Assembly (NCBI RefSeq): GCF_900104725.1
Contig: NZ_LT629758.1
Coordinates: 2,480,001 to 2,544,000 of the forward strand
DNA: 64,000 bases
Source: Actinoplanes derwentensis
GTDB taxonomy: Bacteria > Actinomycetota > Actinomycetes > Mycobacteriales > Micromonosporaceae
Direction: 5' to 3'
Shown here: positions 53,167 through 63,200 of the stretch, in pieces
How the letters are laid out: each line of letters opens with the position of its first letter
Position numbering within the stretch: the first letter of the stretch is position 1
Made by a program: the position numbers and the translations under genes
Notes under the pieces: model-generated
What the model was told of the DNA's origin: nothing
Database searches by the model: none
What the model saw: the letters and a program-made list of their open reading frames with translations, nothing else

Positions 53167-54119
53167 GTCGGTGTCCTGTTCGTGAGCTTGTAGAAGATCG
53201 CGGAGACGATGCCGACGACGACGGCCAGAATGATCGACAGGGCGGAGGCGTAGCTCAGGTCACCGACCGCGAACGCCTGGTCGTAGATCATCATGATCGG
53301 CGTGAAGTTGCGACCGACCGTCTCCGGCGTCATCGACCGGAACAACATCGGGTCACTGAAGATCTGCAAGGTGCCGATGATGGCCAGGACCGAGGTCAGG
53401 ACCAGCGAGGTACGCACGAACGGCACCTTGATCGACCAGGCGATCCGCAGTGTCGAGGCACCGTCGACGCGGGCGCTGTCGAAGATCTCCCGGGGGATGT
53501 TCTGCAGGGCCCCGTAGATGACCAGGATGTTGAAGCCGATGCTGCTCCAGGCCATGATGTTGCCGATCGACACCCAGATCAGGCCGCCGCTGTAGAAGTC
53601 GGCGTCCACACCGAACAGGGCGAAGAACGGCGTCAGCGGGCCGGCCGTCGGGCTGTAGAGGTAGATCCAGATCAGGATCGCCACGATCGCCGGGACCATG
53701 TGCGGGAGCAGCAGGGCGACCCGGAAGCGGCCGGCCGCGCGCCGGCCGACCTCGTCGATCAGCAGCGCGGCGGCCAGGCTGAGGATCTGGATGACCGGGA
53801 TGACGATCAGCGCGAAGAGCGTGACCCGCAGCAGGCCGCCCCAGAACGCCTCGTCACTCAGGCCGCGGCGGAAGTTGTCGAGGCCGCTGAAGGTGACGGT
53901 CTGACCGCCGAAGCCGAGCCCGGACGACTTCTTGGTGTAGAGGCTCTCGCTCAGGCCGACGATCACCGGGACGACGATGAAGAGCGCGAAGCCCAGGAAG
54001 TACGGCACGGTGAAGGACGCGCCGCGCATCGCCGTCCGGCGGCGGGCCCGGACGGACTGGTTGTCGGTAGGGGACGGTACGGCCGGCGAGCTCGCCGGCC
54101 GTACCAGAGTGGTGTTCAT
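53163..54119 (-). CDS. Carbohydrate ABC permease (MalF type)
   Basis: The protein has ~318 residues (ATG 54119). A cytoplasmic N-terminus (RARRRTAMRGASFTVPYFLGFALFIVVPVI) is followed by six transmembrane segments. The EAA loop is IPREIFDSARVDGASTLRIAWSIKVPFV. It pairs with the MalG-type permease. Confidence 0.92.
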   Translation of the reverse strand: MNTTLVRPASSPAVPSPTDNQSVRARRRTAMRGASFTVPYFLGFALFIVVPVIVGLSESLYTKKSSGLGFGGQTVTFSGLDNFRRGLSDEAFWGGLLRVTLFALIVIPVIQILSLAAALLIDEVGRRAAGRFRVALLLPHMVPAIVAILIWIYLYSPTAGPLTPFFALFGVDADFYSGGLIWVSIGNIMAWSSIGFNILVIYGALQNIPREIFDSARVDGASTLRIAWSIKVPFVRTSLVLTSVLAIIGTLQIFSDPMLFRSMTPETVGRNFTPIMMIYDQAFAVGDLSYASALSIILAVVVGIVSAIFYKLTNRTPT

Positions 54120-54145
54120 GGATCCGCGTCTCTCCTGTCGGCCGG

Positions 54146-55459
54146 TCAGCTGCTCGCGACGTTGATCCCCTTGGTCTTGAGGTCGTCGGTGGTGTAGGTC
54201 TGCATGTGGTCGAGCAGCTGCGCGAAGGTGATCTTCCTGGTCACCGCCAGGGCCCACTGGTCCTGCAGTTCCTTGAAGACGCCGGTGTAGTTGGGGCCGA
54301 CGATCCACGGGTCGATACCGGCCTTGGTGGCCTTGAGGATGACCGGGACGGCCTCGGCGCGCCGGTCGCCGAAGAGGTTCTTCGGGACCACCGACTCGAC
54401 CCACGGTGACGGGTCGGGGATCGCGCCGGGCCAGGCATGGGCGCCGGTCTCCGGCAGGTAGGAGGCGTCGATCGCGTCCTTGCTGCTGTTGAGCCAGACG
54501 GCGGCCTCGGTGGCGGCGGCGAGATCCTTGCAGCCCTTGGGGATCAGGGTGGCCGCGCCGTGGGCGGGGGTGACGAAGGTGGGGGCGTCCGCGTACTGCG
54601 GCAGGTCGACGGGCTGCCAGTCGCCGATGGACTTCTTGAAGTTGGTCTCGTAGTTGGCCAGCTGCCAGGTGGCGGTGGGCAGCGAGACCATCTTGCCCTG
54701 ATCGAAGTAGGAGATCAGGGCGGGCCGGTCGGTGTAGGTCTGGTTGGCGACGATGCCGTTGTCGACGAGCTGCTGCACGACGGCGGCGGCCTTGCGTGAC
54801 TCCGGCGAGGTGAAGCCGATCCGCCAGGCGTCGTCCTGCACCGAGTACCAGGTGCCGCCGGCCTGCTGGACCAGGTTGATCAGGGTGCTGGGGTCCTCAC
54901 CGGCCAGGTTCATCACCTGGACGCCGTGCGGTTTCAGCTCGACACCGGCGGCGATGACGTCGTCCCAGGTCTTGGGGACGGCGATGCCGTACTGGTCGTA
55001 GACCGCCCGGTTGATCATCAGGAAGCTGGGCGCCGCTCCGGCGGGGACGCCGAAGTACTTACCGCCGATCGTGACGCCCTTGACCGCGGTGTCGGTGAAA
55101 ACCCTCTTCTCGACGTACGGCGTGAGGTGCTCGGTGACATCGGCGAGCAGACCCTCGGCCAGCAGGGACGGCACCTCGCCGAAACTCTGCACGATGCAGG
55201 GCACGTTCTGCCCGGCGGCGACCGCGTTCCGCAGGCCGGTGGCCGTGGTCGGGTTGTCGGCCTGCTTCACAAACTTGATCTTCAGGTCGGTGTGCGTCTC
55301 GTTGAACTTCGCGACCACCGGCTCGATGTTGGGCGCCCACGCCCAGTACTCCACCTCGACCGGCCCCGACGACGCCTGTTCCGCGCCACACGCGGCGACC
55401 GGGAAGGTCATGCCCACCGTCAGCGCGGCGGCCAGCCACCGCCTGCTCCTGCCGTCCAT
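54146..55459 (-). CDS. Extracellular sugar-binding lipoprotein (CUT1)
   Basis: This 437-residue protein has the lipobox FPVAAC after RRWLAAALTVGMT. The type-II binding-protein fold reads VEVEYWAWAPNIEPVVAKFNETHTDLKIKFVKQ, LVQQAGGTWYSVQDD and LPTATWQLANYETNF, typical of oligosaccharide-binding proteins. It is the first gene of the importer operon; LacI-type inverted repeats lie just before it (55491-55506). The ligand is probably an oligosaccharide released by the GH43, GH36 and lyase proteins. Confidence 0.92.
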   Translation of the reverse strand: MDGRSRRWLAAALTVGMTFPVAACGAEQASSGPVEVEYWAWAPNIEPVVAKFNETHTDLKIKFVKQADNPTTATGLRNAVAAGQNVPCIVQSFGEVPSLLAEGLLADVTEHLTPYVEKRVFTDTAVKGVTIGGKYFGVPAGAAPSFLMINRAVYDQYGIAVPKTWDDVIAAGVELKPHGVQVMNLAGEDPSTLINLVQQAGGTWYSVQDDAWRIGFTSPESRKAAAVVQQLVDNGIVANQTYTDRPALISYFDQGKMVSLPTATWQLANYETNFKKSIGDWQPVDLPQYADAPTFVTPAHGAATLIPKGCKDLAAATEAAVWLNSSKDAIDASYLPETGAHAWPGAIPDPSPWVESVVPKNLFGDRRAEAVPVILKATKAGIDPWIVGPNYTGVFKELQDQWALAVTRKITFAQLLDHMQTYTTDDLKTKGINVASS

Positions 55460-55490
55460 CCGGATGCCTCCAAAAGATGTCGCGAGCTAT

Positions 55491-55506
55491 AGAAATCGCT
55501 TTCTAC
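55491..55506. promoter_or_regulatory. LacI-type operator for the importer operon
   Basis: TAGAAATCGCTTTCTA is a 16-bp near-palindrome (two central mismatches), 32 bp before the binding-protein start. Confidence 0.55.
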
Positions 55507-55551
55507 GGAAAGTAGGCTTCCGGCTCAGCATCGTCAATAGCTCGTTGCCGC

Positions 55552-55593
55552 GAGGTTACCGGCGTAGAACGCCCCAGCTCGGAGTAACCTCGC
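55552..55593. promoter_or_regulatory. Inverted repeat in the divergent intergenic region
   Basis: CGAGGTTAC and GTAACCTCG are separated by 24 bp that hold a smaller GGCG-N5-CGCC hairpin. It could be an operator for the divergent promoters or a 5'-leader structure. Confidence 0.35.
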
Positions 55594-55625
55594 CCGCCCC
55601 GGTACATCGACGGAACGGGCGAGGC

Positions 55626-55643
55626 GTAGAGACCGTTACCAGC
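55626..55643. promoter_or_regulatory. LacI-type half-conserved operator for the GH43 operon
   Basis: GTAGAGACCGTTACCAGC matches the 51121 site at 14 of 18 positions and lies 26 bp before the GH43 start at 55670. Confidence 0.5.
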
Positions 55644-55669
55644 ATTCGGCGGATGAGGAGCTCTCCCGC

Positions 55670-57172
55670 GTGATCATCGACCCGATCCTCCCGGGCTTCC
55701 ACCCCGACCCGTCCGCCATCCGCGCCGACGGTCGTTACCTGGTCGCCACCAGCACCTTCGAATGGTTCCCGGGAATCAACCTGCACGCCTCGGCGGACCT
55801 GCGCACCTGGCAGCCGATCGGCGCGGCCCTGAACCGGCCCGAGCAGCTGAACCTGCGCGGCGTGCCGGACTCGGGTGGTGTCTGGGCGCCCGCGATCAGC
55901 CACCATGACGGGCTCTACTGGCTGGTGTTCACGGTCGTACGGACCATGAGCGGCACCTACAAGGATCTCGACAACTACCTGGTCACGGCAGTGGATCCGG
56001 CCGGGCCGTGGAGTGATCCGATCCCTCTCAACGCCTCCGGGTTCGACCCGTCGCTGTTCCACGCCGCCGACGGGCGCCGCTACCTGCTCAACCTCAACTG
56101 GGATCACCGGGCCGGCCGGTTCTCGTTCGGCGGAATCCTGCTGCAGGAGTACGACCACGACCGCCGTGAACTCGTCGGCGAGCCGGAGCTGATCTTCACC
56201 AGTGACGAGCTGATGGAGGGCTCACACCTGTTCGAGCGGGACGGCTGGTTCTATCTGATGCTGGCCGAGGGCGGGACCGGCTTCCATCACGGCATCCGGC
56301 TGGCCCGCTCGCGGAACCTGCGCGGACCGTACGAGACCGACCCCCGGCCGCTGCTCACCTCGCGCGACGACCCGCGGGCCGCGATCCACAAAGCCGGTCA
56401 CGGGCAGCTGATCACCACTGCGGACGGGGAACACCACATCGTTCACCTCGGCGCCCGGCCCGAGATGGGGAAGACCGGACTGCGGTCGCCACTCGGGCGT
56501 GAGACGTTCCTGCAACGGGTGGTCTGGGACGACGACGGCTGGCTGCGGCTGGCCGGAGGCGGCCACCGTCCGCACCCCGGAACGCCGGGCGTCGACACCC
56601 GGCCGCGGCCGGAACCGGCCTTCGCCGGACCGGAATGGATCAGCCTGCGCGGGCCGGTCGCGGCCGACCTGACCAGCCGTCCCGGGTGGCTGCGGCTGCG
56701 CGGCCAGGAGAGCCTGGACTCGCTGTTCCACCAGTCGCTGCTGACCCGGCGGCTGACGAGTCTGCACTGCACCGCCGCGGTGACCGTGGACGCGGACCCG
56801 CGACGGTTCACCGAGACGGCCGGCCTGGTCGTCTACTACAACACCACCGGCTACCACTACCTCGCCGTCACCCACGACGAGAGCCGGGGCCGGGTGGCCG
56901 GGCTGATCAGCAAGTCCCCCGCCGGGGTCATCGAGCACGGATGGCATCCGGTCGAGCCAGGGCCGCTGCGGCTGTCGGCCGAGGTCGACCGGCTCCGTGT
57001 GGTGTTCCGTGCCGGTGCGGACCTGCGCTGGGCGGCCGACCTCGACGCGCTGTCCGACGAGATCGGGCCGCCGCTGCGGTTCACCGGCACCACGGTCGGC
57101 GTCTGCGTACAGGACCTGGCCCGCCGCCGGTTCGAAGCGGACTTCACCGAGTTCGCCCTGACTGATAGATGA
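55670..57172 (+). CDS. GH43 glycosidase with C-terminal beta-sandwich
   Basis: The protein has 500 residues, GTG start. The N-terminal five-bladed propeller has the GH43 catalytic triad: Asp in GFHPDPSAIRADGRYLVA, Asp in ASGFDPSLFHAADGRRYL and Glu in MEGSHLFERDGWFYLM. The C-terminal ~200 residues are the XynB-type beta-sandwich (SLDSLFHQSLLTRRLTS, AGLVVYYNTTGYHYLAVTHD). It is a beta-xylosidase or alpha-arabinofuranosidase. There is no signal peptide, so it acts on imported oligosaccharides. It heads a four-gene operon with the next three genes. Confidence 0.9.
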   Translation: MIIDPILPGFHPDPSAIRADGRYLVATSTFEWFPGINLHASADLRTWQPIGAALNRPEQLNLRGVPDSGGVWAPAISHHDGLYWLVFTVVRTMSGTYKDLDNYLVTAVDPAGPWSDPIPLNASGFDPSLFHAADGRRYLLNLNWDHRAGRFSFGGILLQEYDHDRRELVGEPELIFTSDELMEGSHLFERDGWFYLMLAEGGTGFHHGIRLARSRNLRGPYETDPRPLLTSRDDPRAAIHKAGHGQLITTADGEHHIVHLGARPEMGKTGLRSPLGRETFLQRVVWDDDGWLRLAGGGHRPHPGTPGVDTRPRPEPAFAGPEWISLRGPVAADLTSRPGWLRLRGQESLDSLFHQSLLTRRLTSLHCTAAVTVDADPRRFTETAGLVVYYNTTGYHYLAVTHDESRGRVAGLISKSPAGVIEHGWHPVEPGPLRLSAEVDRLRVVFRAGADLRWAADLDALSDEIGPPLRFTGTTVGVCVQDLARRRFEADFTEFALTDR

Positions 57173-57190
57173 CGATTTCCAGGAGGACCC

Positions 57191-58126
57191 GTGTCCACGC
57201 TCGCACCACCGGGGAAGATCGCCCCGGGATCGCTGTTCACCGACCAGGACGGCCGGATCGCCCAACTGCACGGCGCCGGCATCCAGCACCTCGACGGCCG
57301 CTTCTGGGCCTGGGGTGAGGACAAGTCGGCCGGCTCCACCTTCGGCGGGGTGGCCTGCTACTCCTCCCCCGACCTGGCCACCTGGACCAGCCACGGGCAC
57401 GCACTCGCCCCCGACCCCGCGACACCGGACCTGGCACCCGGCCGGATCGTCGAGCGCCCCAAGGTGCTGCCCCGCGCCGACGGCACGTTCGTGATGCTGC
57501 TGCACCTCGACTCCCCCGACTACCGCGACGCCCGGGTCGGCTGGGCGATCGCCGACCGCCCCGAAGGGCCCTACCGCTACCTGCACGGCGAACGGCCACT
57601 CGGCAACGAGAGCCGCGACATCGGCGTGTTCACCGACACCGACGGCGCCTCCTACCTGCTGTCCGAGGATCGGCCGCACGGCCTGCACATCTACCGGCTC
57701 TCCCCCGACCTGCTGCACGCCGAGGCGATCGTCGCGACCACGCTGACCCCGGCCGGCACCCACGGCTACGAGTCCCCGGCCCTGGTCGAACACGACGGCC
57801 TCTACTACCTGTTCGGCTCGGACCTGACCGGCTGGTCCACCAACGACAACAAGTACGCCACCGCCACCGGCCCGGCCGGGCCCTGGAGCGACTGGGCCGA
57901 CTTCGCACCGCCGGCGAGCGCCACCCACGACTCGCAGACCTCCGTCGTCGTCACCGTCCACGGCAGCCTGCGGACCAGCCACGTCTACATCGGCGACCGC
58001 TGGATCAAGGACGATCTGTTCCACTCGGCACCGGTCTGGCTGCCGCTGGACATCGGTGGCGGCAAAGCCCGGCTGCGGTACCGGGACGAGTGGACGATCG
58101 ACCCGGCCACCGGAGTGATCGCGTGA
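57191..58126 (+). CDS. GH43-like exo-galactanase-type glycosidase
   Basis: The protein has 311 residues, GTG 57191 with AGGAGGA upstream. The propeller has QLHGAGIQHLDGRFWAWGEDK, VERPKVLPRADGTFVMLLH, RDIGVFTDTDGASYLLSED, GYESPALVEHDGLYYLFGSDLTGW and DEWTIDPATG. It resembles the GH43 subfamily of exo-beta-1,3-galactanases, in which the general-base Asp is replaced. No signal peptide. The stop overlaps the next GTG by 4 bp. Confidence 0.82.
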   Translation: MSTLAPPGKIAPGSLFTDQDGRIAQLHGAGIQHLDGRFWAWGEDKSAGSTFGGVACYSSPDLATWTSHGHALAPDPATPDLAPGRIVERPKVLPRADGTFVMLLHLDSPDYRDARVGWAIADRPEGPYRYLHGERPLGNESRDIGVFTDTDGASYLLSEDRPHGLHIYRLSPDLLHAEAIVATTLTPAGTHGYESPALVEHDGLYYLFGSDLTGWSTNDNKYATATGPAGPWSDWADFAPPASATHDSQTSVVVTVHGSLRTSHVYIGDRWIKDDLFHSAPVWLPLDIGGGKARLRYRDEWTIDPATGVIA

Positions 58127-60228
58127 CCGTCACCCTGCCCGGCCTCACCGAGGCCGCCGAACAGCAACTGACCTGGGGCAACGATGTGCTCCGCCTGGTC
58201 ATCGCGCACGGCCCGGGCACCGCCCCACGGCTGGTGGCCCTGTGGCACACCGGCGAACCGCGGCCCGATCCGGCCGGGTTGCGCCGGTCCGCGCTGCCGA
58301 TCCTGGAGGTCGCGCTCGCCGGGGAGGGACGCTCGGGCACCTCCGGCAAACGCCACGTCGACGGCGCCGCCGCCCAGCGGATGCGCCTGGTCGACACCAG
58401 CGCGGACCGCCGGAACGGGATCAGCCGCCTGCGCCTGCACCTGACCGGCGAAGGACTGCACGCGACAGTGCACTACGAGGTCGCCGACGGCATCCCGGTG
58501 CTGCGGTCCTGGGCAGAGCTCACCGGCGACCAGCCGGTAACTGTCGAACACGTGACCACCGGTGTGGTGTCCGGCATCGGGCACGGCGCACGCTGGGAGG
58601 ACGAGGTCGCGCTCTGGACCGCGGCGAACCCGTGGAGCGGCGAGTTCCGGTGGCGGCGGACCACCCTCGCCGACCGCGGACTGTACGACGTCGGCATGAC
58701 CCGTTACCAGCAGGTCGGCTCCAAGAACCGGATCAGCCTCACCTCCACCGGCGCCTGGTCGACCTCGGAACACCTGGCCATGGGCATCGTCGAGGATGCC
58801 CGGTCCGGGCGGATGCTGGCCTGGCAGATCGAGTCCAACACGACGTGGCACGCCGAGCTGGGCGACCGGTACGACGACGTCTACCTGGCCGTGTTCGGGC
58901 CCACCGCGCTGGAACACCAGTGGACCGGCCGAATCGAACGAGGCGGCTCCCTGCGTACCGCCGCCGTGGATCTCGTGGTCGTGCCCGGACCAGCGCAAGC
59001 CGCGCTCGCCGCCGTGAGTGCCGCCCTGACCGCGCACCGCCGCCGGATCCGCCGGCCGCACCCGGACCACCAGGCGTTGCCGGTCGTCTACAACGACTTC
59101 CTCAACGCGCTGATGTCCGACCCGACGACCGAGAAGGAACTGCCACTGATCGAGGCGGCCGCCGACCTGGGCGTGGAGACGTTCGTGATCGACGCCGGCT
59201 GGTACGACGACGAGGGCGGCGGCTGGTGGGACTCGGTCGGCGCGTGGGAGCCGTCGATCACCCGGTTCCCGGACGGGGGCCTGGACGCGCTGATGGACCG
59301 CATCCGAGCCACCGGCATGACGCCCGGGCTGTGGCTGGAACCCGAGGTCGTCGGCGTGCGCAGCCCGATCGCGGCACATCTGCCCGCGGCGGCGTTCTTC
59401 CAGCGCGGCGGGATCCGGGTCGCCGAATGGGGCCGCTACCAGCTCGATCTGCGGCACCCGGCCGCCCGCGCCCATCTCGACACGGTGGTGGACCGGCTCG
59501 TCACCCGGTTCCGGCTCGGCTACCTGAAACTGGACTACAACGTCGACACCGGGCCCGGTACCGACGGCGGCACCGGCGAACCGGCCGGCGCGGGCCTGTT
59601 CGGGCACGGGCGGGCCCTGCTGGACTGGGTCACCGCGATCATGGACCGGCATCCCGGTCTGGTCGTGGAGGGCTGCGCCGCCGGGGGTTCGCGCACCGAC
59701 CCGGCCAGTGGTGCGGTGTTCCCGATCCAGTCGCTGACCGATCAGCAGGACTTCCGGGCGATGCCGCCGATCGCCGCCGCCGCACCGCTGGCGATCACGG
59801 CGGAACAGGCCGGGATCTGGGCGTCGCTGGACGGTTCGATGAACCGGGACGAGCTGGTCTTCTCCCTGGTAAGCGCCATGCTCGGCCGGGTGCACCTGGC
59901 CGGGCGCGTCGACTCCCTGACCGCGGAGCAGCGGGCGGTCGTCCGGGACGGGCTGGCCGTGTACCGCGGCATCCGGGCCGCGGTGGCCCGGTCGGTGCCG
60001 GTCTGGCCGCTGGGGCTGCCGGGCTGGCGTGATCCGTGGATCGCCGTCGGCGCCCGCGACGGCGACGACCTGTACCTGGCCGTCTGGCGACGCGACGGCG
60101 GTGACGACGTGCCGCCCCTCGACATCGGCGACAGCGAAGTGCTGTTCCCGCCGTGGATCTCGGTGGACACCGGGATCCGGCTCGCCCCGTACTCCGCAGT
60201 ACTGCTGCGTATCAAGGAGAAACCGTGA
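58123..60228 (+). CDS. GH36 alpha-galactosidase-like enzyme
   Basis: The protein has ~701 residues. An N-terminal beta-sandwich is followed by a TIM barrel with ETFVIDAGWYDDEGGGWWDSVGAWEP, GLWLEPEVVGVRSPI, the nucleophile region LGYLKLDYNVDTG, EGCAAGGSRTDP and the acid/base region SLTDQQDFRAMPP. A C-terminal beta domain follows. It is a melibiase-type retaining glycosidase. GTG 58123 is coupled to the GH43-like stop (GTGA). No signal peptide, so it is cytoplasmic. Confidence 0.9.
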   Translation: MTVTLPGLTEAAEQQLTWGNDVLRLVIAHGPGTAPRLVALWHTGEPRPDPAGLRRSALPILEVALAGEGRSGTSGKRHVDGAAAQRMRLVDTSADRRNGISRLRLHLTGEGLHATVHYEVADGIPVLRSWAELTGDQPVTVEHVTTGVVSGIGHGARWEDEVALWTAANPWSGEFRWRRTTLADRGLYDVGMTRYQQVGSKNRISLTSTGAWSTSEHLAMGIVEDARSGRMLAWQIESNTTWHAELGDRYDDVYLAVFGPTALEHQWTGRIERGGSLRTAAVDLVVVPGPAQAALAAVSAALTAHRRRIRRPHPDHQALPVVYNDFLNALMSDPTTEKELPLIEAAADLGVETFVIDAGWYDDEGGGWWDSVGAWEPSITRFPDGGLDALMDRIRATGMTPGLWLEPEVVGVRSPIAAHLPAAAFFQRGGIRVAEWGRYQLDLRHPAARAHLDTVVDRLVTRFRLGYLKLDYNVDTGPGTDGGTGEPAGAGLFGHGRALLDWVTAIMDRHPGLVVEGCAAGGSRTDPASGAVFPIQSLTDQQDFRAMPPIAAAAPLAITAEQAGIWASLDGSMNRDELVFSLVSAMLGRVHLAGRVDSLTAEQRAVVRDGLAVYRGIRAAVARSVPVWPLGLPGWRDPWIAVGARDGDDLYLAVWRRDGGDDVPPLDIGDSEVLFPPWISVDTGIRLAPYSAVLLRIKEKP

Positions 60229-63200
60229 TCGCCAGAGCCGTCCTCGCCCTCGCCCTCGCCCTCGCCACCGGGCTCACCGTCCTGGTCGCACCCCAGCAAC
60301 CGGCCCGGGCCGCCGCCCCGGTCACCGTCACCGAGACCGTCAGCGACGCCGGGTTCGTCCACCCCGGCATCGGCCTGTCGGCCGCCGACCTGCGCAACAC
60401 CCAGACTCAGGTACGCGCGGGCCGGGAACCGTGGGCGTCCTACTTCAGCGCGATGGCCGCCACCACCTTCGCGTCCGCCGGCTACCGGGCCTCCAACTCC
60501 CGGTCGGCCGCCGAACCCGACGTGCCGCTCGACCCCACCTTCACCGCGGTCGGCATCCGCAACCGGGAGACCAACGACTCGCTCGGCGCCCTCACCCAGG
60601 CCCTGATGTGGACCGTCACCGGCGACGAGGTGTACCGGCGCAACGCCGTCCAGACCCTGCGGACGTGGGCCGGCATGAACCCCGCCAGGTACGCCTACTT
60701 CGCGGACGCGCACATCCACACCGGGCATCCGCTCTACCAGTTCCTGATGGCCGCGGAGATCATCCGGGCCACCGCACCGCTGGACGACGGCACACCCGGC
60801 ACCTACCACGGCTACGACGTCGTCTGGAGCGCCACCGACGACCAGCGGCTGCTGACCAACTTCGCGAACCCGGTGGTGAACACGTTCCTGTTCGCCGGCA
60901 ACCGCTGGATGAACCAGCACAACTTCGGGCTGTTCGGCCGGATCGCGACGGCCATCTACGCCGACGACCAGGCCGGGTACGCCACCGGCGTCGAGTGGCT
61001 CACCGTCAACTCCGGCTATGACGGCTACGACAACGGCGCGATCGCCCCGCAGATCCCGCTGATCACCGCCGACGACCCGGCCAACCCGTACGGCTACGAC
61101 TTCGTGCAGGTCCGGGAGATGGGCCGGGACCAGGCCCACGGCGAATGCAACATCGACAACTTCACCGGTCTCGCCCGCATCCTCGACGTGCAGGGCACCA
61201 GGATCGACCCGGCCGCCGGAACCGTCTCCACCGGGGCGAACGCGGTGAGCGTCTACGACTTCCTGGGCCGACGTCTGCTCGCCGGGGCGAACGCCTTCTT
61301 CGGGTACATGCTGGGCGCTGCGGTTCCCTGGGCCGACGAACGCGGCGCGGACTGGAACGGCACCGTCGCTCCCGCGTACCGGGGCCGGATCTTCAACGCG
61401 GTCGACGAGCTGTACTCGGTGTACAAGTACGAACGCGGCGTCGACGTCGAGACCGAGGCGCCGTGGGTGGCCGCGCTCTCCGCACGTCAGGACGGGCCGT
61501 ACTACCACTACGGCACGACCGTGACGAACTTCTGGGCCCCCGGCGACAAGAACCCCGAATACTGGGTCGCGTTCCCGTCCGCGGTCGCCGGAAAGACGCC
61601 GACGGCCCGGCCGGCGGACACGACGCTCGGTTTCGACCGGTTCAGTGTGCAACTCGACGACCGGACCGAGATAGTCGACGGCTTCGCCCGCGCCCACGTC
61701 ACCCCGCAGGGCACCACCAGCGTAGTCACCCGGGTCATGCACGACAACAACGGCGACAACGGCTTGCTGGTACGGTCCGACGGCCCCGCGACCTTGACAG
61801 TCCGCGACAAAGAGGACCCGGACCCCCGCAACCCGGACGAGTGGCCGGCCACCACCCTGGCCACCGTCGACATCCCGGACACCGGCGGGCAGTGGCGTTA
61901 CGTCACCTACCCGGAGGCGGGCACCTACGCCGCCTTCTACCGTCTGACCGGCGCGGCCGGCACCACCGTCGACCTCGAGCACGTGCTGTTGCAGGCCCAG
62001 ACCACGCTGACGCCACCGCGACTCGACCGGGTCGACGACGCGTACTACCTGACGTCCGGTGACGCGTCGGTGCTCGATTTCGCCGCGACCGGCACCGCCG
62101 TCCACACCGTGACCGGGCTGCCCGCGGGCGCCTCGTTCGACGCCGGAACCGGCCGGTTGACCTGGAAGCCCGGCAAGCGGGATGCCGGACGGCACCGGCT
62201 GACCATCGCCGCCGACGACGGCGAGAGCGTGACCGCCCGTACCACCGAATTGGTGGTCTCGAAGAACCGCCACCGGACCATCGACGCGGCAGTGGCCGAC
62301 GGCACCGACCGTGGCGCGGTCTACACCACTGCTACCAGCGAACCGTTCCGGGCCGCGCTCCGAGCCGCCCGCCAGGACCATTCCGCCCTGCCCGCGCTGC
62401 TCACGGCCGTCCGGGCACTCCGGCTCCTCAACCCGACCCGGCCGGACGGCAGCCTGAACTACCTCGACGCGGTGGTGACGCCCCTCGGTGTCGACGCCGC
62501 CACGCTGACGAAGCTGACCGACACCGACTACGACTCCGGCACCCCGGACCTGCGTGTCGCCTCCTTCGTCCTCGACTTCGGCACCCGGTATCGCGTCACC
62601 GTCTCGTCCTTCGCACTGCAGGCCCGGTTCACCTTCGGCAACCGGCTCCAGGGCACCAACGTGTACGGCTCGAACGACGGCATCACCTGGGACCTGCTGA
62701 CCGCCCACGAGACCGCCGCCGTCAACGCGTGGCAGACGATCGAGGTGGTCGCCGAACACCGGCGCGACCGGTACCGCTACCTGAAGTTCCAGGTCGACCA
62801 CCCGGGCGTCCCCACCGACCCCGCCTATCCCGGCATCTGGTCGTTCAGCGGCCTCAAGATCAACGGCATGAGGTCCGAGGCCGCCGGTACGATCACCGCC
62901 GTCTCGATCACCTCACCGGCTGCCGTGGCCGGCCGGGTGACCACCGGCGACCCGGTCACCGTGGCCTTCGCCAGTCCCACCCCGATCACCGGCGTCACCG
63001 TCACGATCGGCGGCCGACCGCTCGCGGCGACCAGCGTGGACGGCCGGTCGTGGACCGCCACCGGCACACTCGGCGCCCTCACCGGCGGCACCCGCCTCGA
63101 CCTGGCCATCAACCACACCACCAGCGCACGGAAGCGGGCCGCGACCATCCACGGTGCGACCGACGGCACCGCCCTCTACGGATCCGGCGACAGCGATCTG

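Noticed and set aside
59742..62801. A 1019-residue open frame on the minus strand
   Set aside because: It is antisense to the GH36 and lyase genes, which show clear catalytic motifs and GTGA coupling. No motif or SD supports the antisense frame.
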